Below are positions 1-8,529 of a stretch of DNA of 64,000 nucleotides, piece after piece. The notes under the pieces are model-generated. The model did no database searches and was not told the origin of the DNA. It was given only the letters and a program-made list of their open reading frames with translations. Source of the stretch: Bacillus sp. OV322 (lineage in GTDB: Bacteria > Bacillota > Bacilli > Bacillales > DSM-1321); assembly GCF_900112495.1 (NCBI RefSeq), contig NZ_FOMA01000005.1:248001-312000 (forward strand), in the 5' to 3' direction. Position numbers and translations under genes: made by a program. Position 1 is the first letter of the stretch. Each line of letters opens with the position of its first letter.

Positions 1-701
1 TTAAGCAAAGAAATTTTATTGTGTTCCTTCCCCTGGATTAAAACATGTTCGATTGTATCGGTCGTAATCCCTGTTGCTTCAATTTCTACATTTAATGGGT
101 TTTTCATGTATTTATGACAAAGGTTTTCGACGTCTTTAGGCAAAGTAGCAGAAAATACCATCGTCACTCTATTTGAAGGAAGCTTTTCGATAATCGCCTC
201 AACTTCATCAATGAACCCCATATTCAGCATTTCATCGGCTTCATCAATAACCAGGTACCTGACTTGGCTTAAATCCAATGTTCCTCTTTCAATATGGTCC
301 ATTGCGCGTCCTGGTGTGCCGACGACAATATGTGTTTTTTGCTTCAGTTCTTCTTTTTGTTTAGCGAAAGGTTCCTTGCCATAAACCGCCATAGCCTTAA
401 TGCGTTTGAATCTGCCGATATTCGTGATATCATCACGGACCTGTACAGCAAGCTCTCTTGTTGGAGTCAAAATAAGTGCCTGCGGCTTTTTTTCTTCCCA
501 AATAACGTTTTCGCAGACAGGAATTGCGTAGGCAGCTGTCTTGCCGCTTCCTGTCTGCGATTTTACAACAAGATCCTTGTTATTCAATGCATCTGGTATT
601 ACTTCACCTTGAACTTCTGTAGGCTGTTCATACTTTAATACAGTCAAAGCTCTTTTAATTTCGTCACTTAAATGATAATCCGCAAAATTTCTTTCCTTCA
701 T
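1..701 (-). CDS. dbpA: DEAD-box ATP-dependent RNA helicase, DbpA/YxiN type (3' part outside window)
   Basis: The first about 233 residues of a DEAD-box RNA helicase; the gene runs off the left edge, so the C-terminal helicase domain and RNA-binding domain are not visible. Seen motifs in order: the Q-motif region (EQPTEVQ), motif I SQTGSGKT, Ia PTRELA, Ib TPGR, motif II DEAD (VIDEADEML) and motif III SAT. The N-terminal wording closely resembles B. subtilis YxiN/DbpA, which acts on 23S rRNA in 50S ribosome assembly; assignment to DbpA rather than another DEAD-box paralogue is inference, since the diagnostic C-terminal domain is missing. The ATG at 701 has a GAGG ribosome site about 8 bases upstream. 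Confidence 0.85.
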   Translation of the reverse strand, partial: MKERNFADYHLSDEIKRALTVLKYEQPTEVQGEVIPDALNNKDLVVKSQTGSGKTAAYAIPVCENVIWEEKKPQALILTPTRELAVQVRDDITNIGRFKRIKAMAVYGKEPFAKQKEELKQKTHIVVGTPGRAMDHIERGTLDLSQVRYLVIDEADEMLNMGFIDEVEAIIEKLPSNRVTMVFSATLPKDVENLCHKYMKNPLNVEIEATGITTDTIEHVLIQGKEHNKISLL

Positions 702-891
702 GTAAAAACCTCGTTTTTTTATATTATCGGACTTATATGTAGTATTTTCTCAATGAAATAACATATGCAAAATCTGACTATGCTCCATTATACTTGAAAT
801 TGGTGCTAAAAGGGCGATTTACGGGCAGTGCTGCAAACGGAATTTTTAAAAGAAGAAAAAAAGCCGCAGCCGCAAGCTCTTTTAAAAGAAT

Positions 892-1230
892 TCACTGAGC
901 TGGGGCATACGGTTTATGTTCATCTCTGCCATTGATTTTATCGATTTTATCGACAAACATCTGAAACACCTTCTTTTTTTCTTCCAGATCTTTTATGGTA
1001 TCTTTCAATTGGTTCACTTTTGATTCAAAAGGCTTATGATACAGCTCTTTTATATTCCGGATGATTTCGTCGTTGATTGTTGACTGGACCACTTGCTTAG
1101 TGATATTAAACTTATAGGAGTACACCTGAAGCTCGCGTTTGACTTCTTCGTACTCTATTTCTATTTCATTTAATAGATTGCTGATTTCTTCTTTCCATTC
1201 TTCCAGTGATTTTTTTACATGCGATTCCAT
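892..1230 (-). CDS. Hypothetical coiled-coil protein, 112 aa
   Basis: Unrecognised small charged protein. It is rich in Glu, Lys and Ile with heptad-like spacing through most of its length, suggesting a long coiled coil, and has no membrane segment or signal peptide. The start at 1230 (MESHVKKS) is preferred over an in-frame ATG eight codons upstream because a GGGAG ribosome site lies just before it. It sits alone between the helicase gene and another unknown gene. No function can be given. Confidence 0.6.
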   Translation of the reverse strand: MESHVKKSLEEWKEEISNLLNEIEIEYEEVKRELQVYSYKFNITKQVVQSTINDEIIRNIKELYHKPFESKVNQLKDTIKDLEEKKKVFQMFVDKIDKINGRDEHKPYAPAQ

Positions 1231-1408
1231 GTTCCATCTCCCTAACTGAATCATTATGTATATATTGATAAACTTCCATTCCTAAAATAGTATCAATAAT
1301 TCGTTGCAGTTTCTTTTCTGCAGGGTTACATAATAAATACTTTTTATTAAGAAGCTATAACAGGAACAATCACTTTTGCATGGAACTAGTATGTATACAA
1401 GGTTAATC

Positions 1409-1888
1409 TTATAAAATTTTTGAGTGCTGTTTGTATTCTTTATAAGAATAAAGAAAAAGCTTTCGTTCGACCCTGCCCTTTTCACCGATGAATTTGTACC
1501 AATTTTGTCCAATGTAAAATGGATTTGTCAGCATCTTTTCAACAATGTTGCTTAAAACCGTTTCAGCTTCTGATTCTTCGATTTTTGATCTGCAGGATAA
1601 TGCCAGTACAAAATAAGACTTATCACTGTCAAACTCCAGTGACTGAAGATGAAATAAATCCTTATGATTGCGGTTAAATTCCTCAAGTACTTTTTCAAGG
1701 CTGTTATTTGCGTCTATTTCATATCTTTCAGCCTCTGACCAGCTTGCAATGAGAGGATCATTAAGCGTTAAAGTCAGGATATAAAAGGCTGCAAAATCCT
1801 TCGGGTCAAATGTTCCCTGCTTGCTGCTGTTTGGCTCTTCGGGTAAAACGATATAGTCTTTATAATCCGCAAAAAAATCCCCATCCAT
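1409..1888 (-). CDS. Hypothetical cytosolic protein, 159 aa
   Basis: Unrecognised soluble protein with no signal peptide, membrane segment or Cys/His metal motif. The centre (residues about 30-110) looks like an ordinary globular mix of strands and helices, and the C-terminus is basic and aromatic. The ATG at 1888 follows an AAGGATGGGG ribosome site. It is a single gene with about 180 non-coding bases upstream. No family could be assigned by eye. Confidence 0.65.
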   Translation of the reverse strand: MDGDFFADYKDYIVLPEEPNSSKQGTFDPKDFAAFYILTLTLNDPLIASWSEAERYEIDANNSLEKVLEEFNRNHKDLFHLQSLEFDSDKSYFVLALSCRSKIEESEAETVLSNIVEKMLTNPFYIGQNWYKFIGEKGRVERKLFLYSYKEYKQHSKIL

Positions 1889-2035
1889 TTTTTCCCCATC
1901 CTTCTTTAGGCATACTGCCCTATTAGCGTGATATCATAGGCATTTAAATAAGGTTCTATTCAAATATATTGAATTTTCGAAGAAATATAAAGAGAAATTT
2001 TCCATATAACCAAATGAAATTAATTCCAGCAGTTA

Positions 2036-2066
2036 AAACAAAAGAGAAGGAATCTATGCCTTCTCT
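2036..2066 (-). terminator. Rho-independent terminator after the DUF1292 gene
   Basis: Inverted repeat AGAGAAGG / CCTTCTCT (2043-2050 with 2059-2066) with an 8-base loop. On the minus strand it is followed by TTTTGTTTT. It lies just past the stop codon at 2075. Confidence 0.8.
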
Positions 2067-2074
2067 AAATGTTT

Positions 2075-2347
2075 TCAGTCCTCCTGATCAGCCATAACTT
2101 CATCAAATGCCGCTGATACTTTTTCAAATTCCTCATCGCTTTCAATCGATGTTAAATTTCCATCTCTGCCGACTTTAAGGAAAAATACATCAATATCCTC
2201 ATTTGAAACTTCCTGAATATCTTCCACAAGGGAAACGGCGGCATATTCTGTACCAGTAATATTGATTGTTCCCAGTACTTCCACATCCTGTATGCCGCCA
2301 TTTTCATCCTCGATCTGCAGCACCTTGCCGGTTTCTATTTGTTCCAT
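2075..2347 (-). CDS. DUF1292 family protein (YrzB-like), 90 aa
   Basis: Small acidic cytosolic protein of the DUF1292 type, whose members in Firmicutes are short, acidic and of unknown function. The pattern seen is an N-terminal 'Glu/Asp-rich strand, ELLG-like turn, strand' arrangement around VEVLGTINITGTEYAAV followed by an acidic C-terminal helix. The start at 2347 (MEQIETG) is chosen because AAAGGAGG lies 8 bases upstream; an earlier in-frame Met would place the ribosome site inside the gene. It is monocistronic with its own terminator. The family assignment is from resemblance and moderately sure. Confidence 0.7.
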   Translation of the reverse strand: MEQIETGKVLQIEDENGGIQDVEVLGTINITGTEYAAVSLVEDIQEVSNEDIDVFFLKVGRDGNLTSIESDEEFEKVSAAFDEVMADQED

Positions 2348-2464
2348 TTTTCTTCCTCCTTTCAATACAGCAAAATTGTTCATCTACTGTATAGATTCCC
2401 AAACTAATGCATTTTCAATCCTTATAAACATAGCGGCCGGAGTAAACCATATTGAACATTGCAA

Positions 2465-3334
2465 TTACTGCTTTGATTTTCTGAATCCTGCTTTAACAGC
2501 TTCATTTTCCGTGCAGAACATTTTCTCAGGTTTTGTTGCCTGATAAAAATGCTGTCCGGGCATATGATAAATTTTTGCGCCTCTCGAACTGATATTCCCT
2601 TTAATATTACATGCCCTGTTCAATGAATGGTCTTCTGAGGGTTTTGGGTTTTGTGGTGCATCACCGCTGGTTCCTTTTTTGTCAAGAGCTGATGATGCAT
2701 TTGTGTCAAACCCTTTATCTGTAGCATAGTTTTCTAACGACCAAATTCCAGCTCTCTTTTGCTGTGCTTTCCTTTGGATTGCATAAAACTGGCCTGTATA
2801 TTTCGTGTTTGGAGGATATATGTAGGCTACACGCGCAAGACCCTTTTCTAATAGAGTTTCGTTAAACATTTTACCGTCCGCGTAAATATAGCCAAGCAAT
2901 CGGCCGTACTTGTCTCTGCCCATATTGATGCCTGGCTCTAATTCTATCTTTCGGCCAGAGTAAAGAATTTTCTTTGTGAATTGTGCTGCCTCTAATCCAA
3001 AAGGCTGTACGCCAAGGCGCGGATGATGCGTTTCAGGTGTATCGACGCATAGCATTCTGACCGTTTCCACTCTTCCGTTAAGTTTAATTTTCACAGTGTC
3101 CCCGTCCACCGCTCTTACTACCAAAGCAGGAAGACTGTCTTTTTTAGTTTGATCCTGCACTTCAGCAGTTTTTTTGGAACTTGCCGGCGCATTAGTATCG
3201 GGAGGGGCAACGCTTTGTTTTTGTTCCTGCTGGGAATCTGATCTGGAACCCTTGTTTTCAGTGCCAGAGCAGCCGCTCAGCAGCAGTGCAGATAAAGTTA
3301 TTGCAGTGAGTAAAATATTAAAAACCTTTATCAT
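2465..3334 (-). CDS. Thermonuclease-family (SNase) lipoprotein, 289 aa
   Basis: Secreted nuclease likely anchored on the outer face of the membrane. Residues 1-22 form a lipoprotein signal peptide ending in lipobox LLSGC (Cys22), followed by a Ser/Gln-rich linker to about 68. The staphylococcal-nuclease domain (about 70-200) keeps the expected catalytic residues: Asp77/Asp79 in VDGDT, Arg93, Asp98-Thr-x-Glu101 in VDTPE and Arg145 in KYGRLLGY. A C-terminal module (about 240-289) with paired Cys and the phrase KIYHMPGQ is seen in many bacillar SNase homologues. The ATG at 3334 follows AAAGGAGAG. B. subtilis YncB is the nearest named type. Expected activity is Ca-dependent DNA/RNA hydrolysis (family knowledge). 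Confidence 0.9.
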   Translation of the reverse strand: MIKVFNILLTAITLSALLLSGCSGTENKGSRSDSQQEQKQSVAPPDTNAPASSKKTAEVQDQTKKDSLPALVVRAVDGDTVKIKLNGRVETVRMLCVDTPETHHPRLGVQPFGLEAAQFTKKILYSGRKIELEPGINMGRDKYGRLLGYIYADGKMFNETLLEKGLARVAYIYPPNTKYTGQFYAIQRKAQQKRAGIWSLENYATDKGFDTNASSALDKKGTSGDAPQNPKPSEDHSLNRACNIKGNISSRGAKIYHMPGQHFYQATKPEKMFCTENEAVKAGFRKSKQ

Positions 3335-3415
3335 CCTGATAACTCTCCTTTGTTATAATAAGGCCAAAACAGAGTTATCATAGCATTTTATAGAGATTTT
3401 AAACAGGGGATTTTG

Positions 3416-4144
3416 TCATGGCAGGCAAAACCGATTGTCCTTAAACAGAGGAACAGACTGAAAAATGTTCTTGGAAGCTGTAAATTCAATTTCTTCTTCA
3501 AAATCCATTTCCGACAGCATCCTCCCCACTCTTGATTCTTTTAAGATGATGCCAGCTTTATTACTGTTTCCGCAATAAAAGAGATAGGCTGCTTTTGCGG
3601 CATCGGTAAGATCCCACTTCTTATTATTTTTTTTAAGCAGACAGTCAATGAAATGTCCAGCTCCAAAAAAATCCTCAATGTTGAATTCTCCAGATGACCC
3701 AGAGCATATCAGCAGGATTGTTTCATTTTGGTGAAGCTCTAGAATGTGCTCAGCAACTGCCTGGCTGTTCATCAGCGATGCAGCATAAACGCTTTTTGCT
3801 GAAGAGGAATTCCTGATTGCAACAGTTCCGTTCGTTGTGGATAAAATCACCGTCTTGCCCAGCACCGCTCCTTTAAGTGACAATGGATTTGGCGATAGAA
3901 ACCCGTCAATGGTCTTGCCTTCGTACTCACCGGAAAGGATATAGCTGTCATTCACCCTTCCTGCCCCTTCTTTCCTTGCTTCATCACCATCTTGGACAGG
4001 GATGACTTCAGCTGCCCCGAATGTAAGTGCAGCAGTTATCGTTGATGTAGCTAACAGGATATCAAATACAACAGCAATTTTATCTTCCAAATTTTTTTCC
4101 TTGTCTATTTCTTCTTTTTTGAGCAAAAGATGTATTTTGGCCAT
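3416..4144 (-). CDS. comB: ComB-family phosphosulfolactate phosphatase-like protein, 242 aa
   Basis: Resembles 2-phosphosulfolactate phosphatase (ComB, YitC in B. subtilis), an Mg-dependent enzyme that makes sulfolactate. Seen features: an N-terminal FDILLATSTI strand-turn that matches the family signature region, the central TTNGT motif (about residue 104) and LICSGSSGEF. The position that is often Arg in the signature (DVLRAT) is Leu here, so the substrate is uncertain. No other sulfolactate gene is nearby. It lies 23 bases after the kinase gene on the same strand and could be read with that operon, though a functional link is not evident. Start ATG at 4144 with GAGGAG upstream. Confidence 0.75.
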   Translation of the reverse strand: MAKIHLLLKKEEIDKEKNLEDKIAVVFDILLATSTITAALTFGAAEVIPVQDGDEARKEGAGRVNDSYILSGEYEGKTIDGFLSPNPLSLKGAVLGKTVILSTTNGTVAIRNSSSAKSVYAASLMNSQAVAEHILELHQNETILLICSGSSGEFNIEDFFGAGHFIDCLLKKNNKKWDLTDAAKAAYLFYCGNSNKAGIILKESRVGRMLSEMDFEEEIEFTASKNIFQSVPLFKDNRFCLP

Positions 4145-4167
4145 AAACTGCGCTCCTCATCCATTGT

Positions 4168-5226
4168 TTATATCCTATTTGAGGACACATGGCAGGCATG
4201 CTGAATAAGTGTCTTAACAAATACGTTTAAATTAGCAAAGCGCACGTCCTGTGTCTGTCCTTTCTTCCAGCGGAAATAAATTTGCTGGCAAATGACGGCA
4301 AGCTTGAAGTAAGCGAAAGTTAAGTAGAAGTTCATATCAGAAACATCTCTTCCTGTTTTTCTGCTATAGGCCTTGATAAATTCATCTCTGCTAAAAAATC
4401 CAGGTTGAGCGGTTATTGGCAAGTCTCCCAGCCCCTTTTTCAAAAGAGGGGGATCGTCATGCTGAATCCAATAGCTCATCGCAGCACCAAGGTCTGCCAG
4501 CGGATCGCCGACTGTGGCCATTTCCCAGTCAAAAAGACCAATCATTTCTGTAAGATCTTCATTAAACATGGCATTATTCAGTTTATAATCATAATGTATG
4601 ACAGCCGGCTCCTGTGAAATAGGGATATGGGCAGCCAGCCAGTCCATAAGCTGAAGTGCGCCTGGAATTTCGTCCGTGGCGGCACGGTGATAGCGGCTGA
4701 TCCAGCCATGTACCTGGCGTTCAAGGAAACCATCCGGCTTTGTCATCTCTGGAAGCTTGGTGCGTTTATAATCAATAGCGTGCAAAGATCCCAGCGAATC
4801 TACCATGGCAGTTGATATAATACGGCACAATTCTGGCGTCGCCGCTGAATTGTCAGGGAAACCTGTGTCAAGCACTACTCCATGTTTTCTTTCCATAATA
4901 AAAAAAGGATATCCCAGTACGCTTGGATCTGCGAATAGAAAAGGCTTTGGGGCAGCGGGGAAATGAGGCTGTATTTCTTTTAATATATGATATTCTCTTT
5001 CTACGTCATGGGCCTTTGGCGCCAATGGTCCAAGAGGCGGCCTGCGCAAAACTCCCTCCCAGTCTCCCGCTTTCAGGGAATATGTTAAATTGGAACGGCC
5101 TACATTGAATTGCTCGATAACCAGGGGGCTATCGGGTAAATCCATTAAAGAACTCTTTAAGTAGTCTTCCAATTTTGCATTATCCAGTTCTTCGCCTTTT
5201 CTGACAGGGATGACATCTGAAGTCAT
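4168..5226 (-). CDS. APH-family phosphotransferase, candidate hydroxyacyl-CoA kinase, 352 aa
   Basis: Aminoglycoside-phosphotransferase-fold kinase of the acyl-CoA-dehydrogenase-associated group. Seen: N-lobe strands with LRRPP (about 61-65), a glycine-poor nucleotide loop, the catalytic Brenner motif HYDYKLNN (about residue 213) and the metal-binding DWE motif of LFDWEMATVGDP. In mammalian ACAD10/11 this domain is fused to an acyl-CoA dehydrogenase, and Pseudomonas LvaA is a free-standing 4-hydroxyacyl-CoA kinase. Here it closes an operon with two acyl-CoA dehydrogenases, so phosphorylation of a 4-hydroxyacyl-CoA is a reasonable inference, not proof. Antibiotic phosphorylation is unlikely in this context. 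ATG at 5226 follows AAAGGAGC. Confidence 0.88.
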   Translation of the reverse strand: MTSDVIPVRKGEELDNAKLEDYLKSSLMDLPDSPLVIEQFNVGRSNLTYSLKAGDWEGVLRRPPLGPLAPKAHDVEREYHILKEIQPHFPAAPKPFLFADPSVLGYPFFIMERKHGVVLDTGFPDNSAATPELCRIISTAMVDSLGSLHAIDYKRTKLPEMTKPDGFLERQVHGWISRYHRAATDEIPGALQLMDWLAAHIPISQEPAVIHYDYKLNNAMFNEDLTEMIGLFDWEMATVGDPLADLGAAMSYWIQHDDPPLLKKGLGDLPITAQPGFFSRDEFIKAYSRKTGRDVSDMNFYLTFAYFKLAVICQQIYFRWKKGQTQDVRFANLNVFVKTLIQHACHVSSNRI

Positions 5227-5294
5227 AGCTACAGCTCCTTTTCATGTAATACCAAGTAATTCTTTAATTATGCCGGTAACACGTATACCTCCAT

Positions 5295-5325
5295 GAAGCT
5301 GAGAGACTTAACAGCAGTCAGCTTC
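5295..5325. repeat. Stem-loop spanning the TetR stop codon
   Basis: Inverted repeat GAAGCTGA / TCAGCTTC (5295-5302 with 5318-5325), loop 15 bases. There is a T-run only on the plus-strand side, where no gene ends, so terminator function for the minus-strand operon is doubtful. It may be an mRNA processing or stability element between the TetR and kinase genes. Confidence 0.35.
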
Positions 5326-5884
5326 TTTTAATTCCTTTCAAAATCATTCCTGTGTAGACATCGGCTAGTTCTTCTTCGCTCATTTCACCTTCTGGGTTGA
5401 ACCAGTTATAGCTCCAATTCGTGATGCCTAAGATTCCAAATGTAAGCATGTCTGCCCTGTATTCATCCGAAAATTCCCCTGTTGATATACCCTGTTCAAT
5501 CAGTTTTTGGTAATTTTCACGAAAGACATTGCGTTTATGTTTGATTTCCTTCATATGCTCATCACTTAAATGACGCATTTCCCTGAAAAATATCCGTGCA
5601 CTTTTCTTTTGGGATTTGATATTTGAGATAACCATATAGATTAATTTGTGAAGTTTATCAGAACAGCTTATCCCGGGTTCATTAATAATCATTTCCTGCT
5701 CGATAATAAGATCATCAATATAGCCAAGATGAATATCCTTAAGAAGTTCCTGTTTGCTGCTGAAATAATAATAAAACGTTCCTTTTGTCACCCCTATTTT
5801 TTCTACGATTTCCTGAATGGAGGTCTCTTTGAATCCCTGTCCATCGAAAAGGTGTATGCTTGCTTCAATAATTTTTTGCTTCAT
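5318..5884 (-). CDS. TetR/AcrR-family transcriptional regulator, 188 aa
   Basis: Repressor-type regulator. The N-terminal helix-turn-helix (about residues 20-45) reads TSIQEIVEKIGVTKGTFYYYF, the classic TetR pattern; the remainder is the helical ligand/dimer domain, ending with the phrase ITNWSYNWF that is common in TetR proteins of fatty-acid and acyl-CoA degradation operons. It is encoded inside the operon it probably controls, between an SDR and the kinase. A palindrome at 11088-11107 beside the operon promoter is its likely operator, with an acyl-CoA intermediate as the presumed inducer (inference). ATG at 5884 with AGAGG upstream. Confidence 0.9.
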   Translation of the reverse strand: MKQKIIEASIHLFDGQGFKETSIQEIVEKIGVTKGTFYYYFSSKQELLKDIHLGYIDDLIIEQEMIINEPGISCSDKLHKLIYMVISNIKSQKKSARIFFREMRHLSDEHMKEIKHKRNVFRENYQKLIEQGISTGEFSDEYRADMLTFGILGITNWSYNWFNPEGEMSEEELADVYTGMILKGIKRS

Positions 5885-6011
5885 AAGCTATGATCCTCTC
5901 ATGTTTTCTGCTGGTGCTGCGTGCAAGTTCCGGTAGAGGCTCTTCCTGTTATTATAGATTGCGGTTTATTAATAGTTGCGGTAGCTATATTAAAATTAGA
6001 CTTCATGAAAG

Positions 6012-6785
6012 CTACATGGCATGTGATCCGCCATCAACAATCAATGTCTCTCCAGTTATAAAATCAGATGCAGAAGATGCAAGAAATAGTGCGGCACCTT
6101 TTAAATCATGATTTGATCCGAACTTACGAAGGGGAGTGCCTGCCAATATAGCATTGCCGCCTTTTTCTATTAAAGCTGCCGACATTTTGGTAGGAAAGAA
6201 TCCCGGTGCGATTGCATTGACATAAATACCCCTTGGTCCCCATTTAACAGCAAGGTCTTTAGTAAATGCTATGACTGCTCCTTTGCTGGAACTGTAGCCG
6301 ATAGCATCCATGTACCGCGGGTCAGAGCCTTTTATTCCGGCTACAGAGGCGATGTTGATGATTTTTCCGTATTTTTGCTGCAGCATTACTTTGCCGGAAG
6401 CCTGTGACATAAGGAAGGTTCCCGTTACATTGACATTCATTACTTTTTCCCAGGCATCAAGAGGCATTTCCTCTGCAGGGGCCCCCCATGAGGCACCGCT
6501 ATTATTGACTAATATGTCAATTGCCCCAAATTCGTCCAGCGTTTTGCTGATTACAAGCTCAACATCTTCTGGATTGGTGACATCGCATTTAATAGCCAAG
6601 GTGCGAATGCCGAGCCTTTTTAATGACTCGCTGGCTTCAAGACAGGCTTCTTCTTTCCTGGAACAAACCACTACATGTGCCCCCGCCTCAGCAAAGCCTT
6701 CTGCTATTTGGAGGCCAAGTCCTCTTCCTCCTCCTGTAACGATAGCTACCTTTCCAGACAGATCAAATAGTTCTCTCACGTGCAT
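6012..6785 (-). CDS. SDR-family oxidoreductase, 257 aa
   Basis: Classical short-chain dehydrogenase/reductase. Seen: nucleotide-binding GGGRGLG near residue 19, NNSG (about 93), catalytic Ser in NIASVAG, the YxxxK pair in YSSSKGAV, and the C-terminal FITGETLIVDGG common in FabG-like enzymes. It probably interconverts a hydroxyacyl and ketoacyl (CoA) group with NAD(P). It lies between the ACAD11-like dehydrogenase and the TetR gene, 39 bases after the former, and is one of two SDRs in the operon. Its substrate cannot be read from sequence. The insertion IKGSDPRYMDAIG before the catalytic Tyr is longer than in FabG itself. ATG at 6785 with AAAGGAGG. Confidence 0.9.
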   Translation of the reverse strand: MHVRELFDLSGKVAIVTGGGRGLGLQIAEGFAEAGAHVVVCSRKEEACLEASESLKRLGIRTLAIKCDVTNPEDVELVISKTLDEFGAIDILVNNSGASWGAPAEEMPLDAWEKVMNVNVTGTFLMSQASGKVMLQQKYGKIINIASVAGIKGSDPRYMDAIGYSSSKGAVIAFTKDLAVKWGPRGIYVNAIAPGFFPTKMSAALIEKGGNAILAGTPLRKFGSNHDLKGAALFLASSASDFITGETLIVDGGSHAM

Positions 6786-6824
6786 GCTCTTTTCCTCCTT
6801 TTCTTAAGAAAATCAAATACCTGC

Positions 6825-8024
6825 TTATATGTGCTTTTTGAGCTCATAGCGTGCAATGGCTCTTTTGTGGACTTCATCTGGCCCATCGGCCAACCGTAAG
6901 GTCCGTATGTTGGCCCAGCTGGAAGCAAGGACATAATCATCGCTAACCCCAGCGGCACCGTATGCCTGAATGGCCCGGTCGAGAACCTTCAATGCCATAT
7001 TTGGCGCAGCAACCTTTATCATGGCTATTTCTGCTTTTGCTTCTTTATTGCCTACTGTATCCATCATATATGCCGCCTTCAATGTAAGCAGTCTGGCTTG
7101 TTCAATATCCATCCGAGATTCAGCAATCCATTCCTGGATCACTCCCTGATCTGAAAGCCGCTTTCCAAAGGCCTGCCTGTCTAGCACCCGTTTGCATAAC
7201 TCTTCAAGTGCTCTTTCTGCAGCTCCTATCGTTCTCATGCAATGATGGATTCTTCCAGGCCCAAGCCTTCCCTGTGCTATTGCAAACCCTTTTCCTTCTT
7301 CCCATATCATATTGGAAGCTGGCACACGCACATTGTCATAGTGGATTTCAGCGTGACCGTGCGGTGCATGGTCATATCCAAAAACAGAGAGCGTCCGTTT
7401 TATTTTTACACCTTTCGTTCCAAGAGGTACAAGAATCATTGACTGCTGTTCATATTTAGGGGCTGAAGGATTGGTTTTACCCATAACGATGGCAATCTTG
7501 CAGCGCGGGTCACCGGCTCCTGATGACCACCATTTGGTTCCGTTTATCACGTACTCATCACCATCAAGGGTGATGCTTGCCTTGATATTTGCTGCATCGG
7601 ATGAAGCTACATCAGGCTCTGTCATGGAAAAACAAGACCGGATTTCGCCGTTCAATAATGGATTCAGCCAGCGCTCTTTTTGTTCTTCAGAACCATACCT
7701 GCTGAGAACCTCCATGTTTCCTGTATCTGGTGCAGCACAATTAAAGACCTCTGGAGCTATACTTGAACGTCCCATAATTTCACAAAGCGGTGCATACTCG
7801 AGATTGGATAAAGAGGCTCCGCCATCCGGAAAAAAAAGATTCCAAAGCCCTTTTTCTTTTGCTTTTTCCTTCAGCTCTTCCATAATAGGTGGAATGGATG
7901 AAAATCTGTTTTCCTTATTGATCTGTTCATGGTAAATTCTTTCATTAGGGTATATGTAATCCGTCATGAATGCTTCAAGTCTTGCCTGATAATCTTTTAC
8001 TTTGCTGGAATACTCAAAATTCAT
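6825..8024 (-). CDS. Acyl-CoA dehydrogenase, ACAD10/11-like, 399 aa
   Basis: FAD-dependent acyl-CoA dehydrogenase fold. Seen: the N-terminal helical domain with FFPDGG, FAD-binding [15 protein letters not shown], middle beta domain [12 protein letters not shown], and C-terminal helices ending ADGPDEVH. That last motif occupies the place where MCAD/SCAD carry the catalytic Glu (YEGT), and is the hallmark of the ACAD10/11 and LvaC-type group; Asp sits where the Glu base would be. In that group the enzyme acts on phosphorylated 4-hydroxyacyl-CoA made by an APH kinase, and such a kinase is encoded downstream in this operon. The function is therefore inferred as phosphate elimination/isomerisation or unusual dehydrogenation. 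ATG at 8024 follows AAAGGAGGG. Confidence 0.9.
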   Translation of the reverse strand: MNFEYSSKVKDYQARLEAFMTDYIYPNERIYHEQINKENRFSSIPPIMEELKEKAKEKGLWNLFFPDGGASLSNLEYAPLCEIMGRSSIAPEVFNCAAPDTGNMEVLSRYGSEEQKERWLNPLLNGEIRSCFSMTEPDVASSDAANIKASITLDGDEYVINGTKWWSSGAGDPRCKIAIVMGKTNPSAPKYEQQSMILVPLGTKGVKIKRTLSVFGYDHAPHGHAEIHYDNVRVPASNMIWEEGKGFAIAQGRLGPGRIHHCMRTIGAAERALEELCKRVLDRQAFGKRLSDQGVIQEWIAESRMDIEQARLLTLKAAYMMDTVGNKEAKAEIAMIKVAAPNMALKVLDRAIQAYGAAGVSDDYVLASSWANIRTLRLADGPDEVHKRAIARYELKKHI

Positions 8025-8044
8025 AGTGACCCTCCTTTTTTAGC

Positions 8045-8073
8045 GGAAGAGGACGGGGCTGCTATCCTCTTCC
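8045..8073. repeat. Stem-loop in leader of the ACAD11-like gene
   Basis: Perfect 9-base inverted repeat GGAAGAGGA / TCCTCTTCC (8045-8053 with 8065-8073), loop 11 bases, ending about 20 bases before the ATG at 8024. No T-run follows on the minus strand, so it is more likely an intercistronic processing, stability or translation element than a terminator. Confidence 0.55.
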
Positions 8074-8099
8074 TACAGTGAATCATTTAGACAAACTAG

Positions 8100-8119
8100 T
8101 AATGACAACGCTGTCATTA
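8100..8119. repeat. Intercistronic palindrome between MaoC and ACAD genes
   Basis: Inverted repeat TAATGACA / TGTCATTA (8100-8107 with 8112-8119) around ACGC, immediately after the MaoC stop codon at 8128. It could be a partial terminator, an RNA-stabilising hairpin or a second regulator site. No strong U-tract follows. Confidence 0.45.
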
Positions 8120-8127
8120 TTATCTGT

Positions 8128-8529
8128 TTAATAGATTTGGTAAAAGACTTGGCCTTTAATAACTTCTTTGTCTGCTTGATTTACAGCCTCCACATTGAAT
8201 TGCAGCATGGTATCTTTTTTATCCTTCAAGGAAGCCCTTAACGTAATGATATCGTCAAGAAATACCATTCCTCTGAATCTGATGCTATAATCCCTGATAA
8301 ATCCCTCATCATAGTAAGGTGTGAAAATCTTGGCCAAATTGCCCATCGACCACATGCCATGAGCAATTACCCCAGGCAAGCCTGCCTTTTTGGCTTCTTC
8401 ATCAATGGTATGAATCGGATTGTAGTCTCCTGAAGCACCGGCATATTTAATTAAATCAAGTCTTGAGACAGGTGCAAGATTAATTTCCTGCAGGGCTTCT
8501 CCTGTTTTCAATTCTGCGAGTTTCTTCAT
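8128..8529 (-). CDS. MaoC-like dehydratase (hot-dog hydratase subunit), 133 aa
   Basis: Single hot-dog domain of the MaoC/(R)-specific enoyl-CoA hydratase type. Seen: the hydratase-2 signature GDYNPIHTIDEEAKKAGLPG followed by VIAHGMWSMG (about residues 33-63), which carries the catalytic Asp and His. The expected reaction is reversible hydration of trans-2-enoyl-CoA to 3-hydroxyacyl-CoA. Its start overlaps the end of the upstream hot-dog gene by 4 bases (ATGA type), so the two are probably translated together and form a two-subunit hydratase, as in HadAB-like and steroid-degrading ChsH pairs (inference). A weak AAAGG ribosome site precedes it. Confidence 0.88.
   Translation of the reverse strand: MKKLAELKTGEALQEINLAPVSRLDLIKYAGASGDYNPIHTIDEEAKKAGLPGVIAHGMWSMGNLAKIFTPYYDEGFIRDYSIRFRGMVFLDDIITLRASLKDKKDTMLQFNVEAVNQADKEVIKGQVFYQIY

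Noticed and set aside
4168..5226. APH-fold gene as an aminoglycoside resistance gene
   Set aside because: Operon context and sequence type (ACAD-associated group) favour an acyl-CoA pathway kinase.
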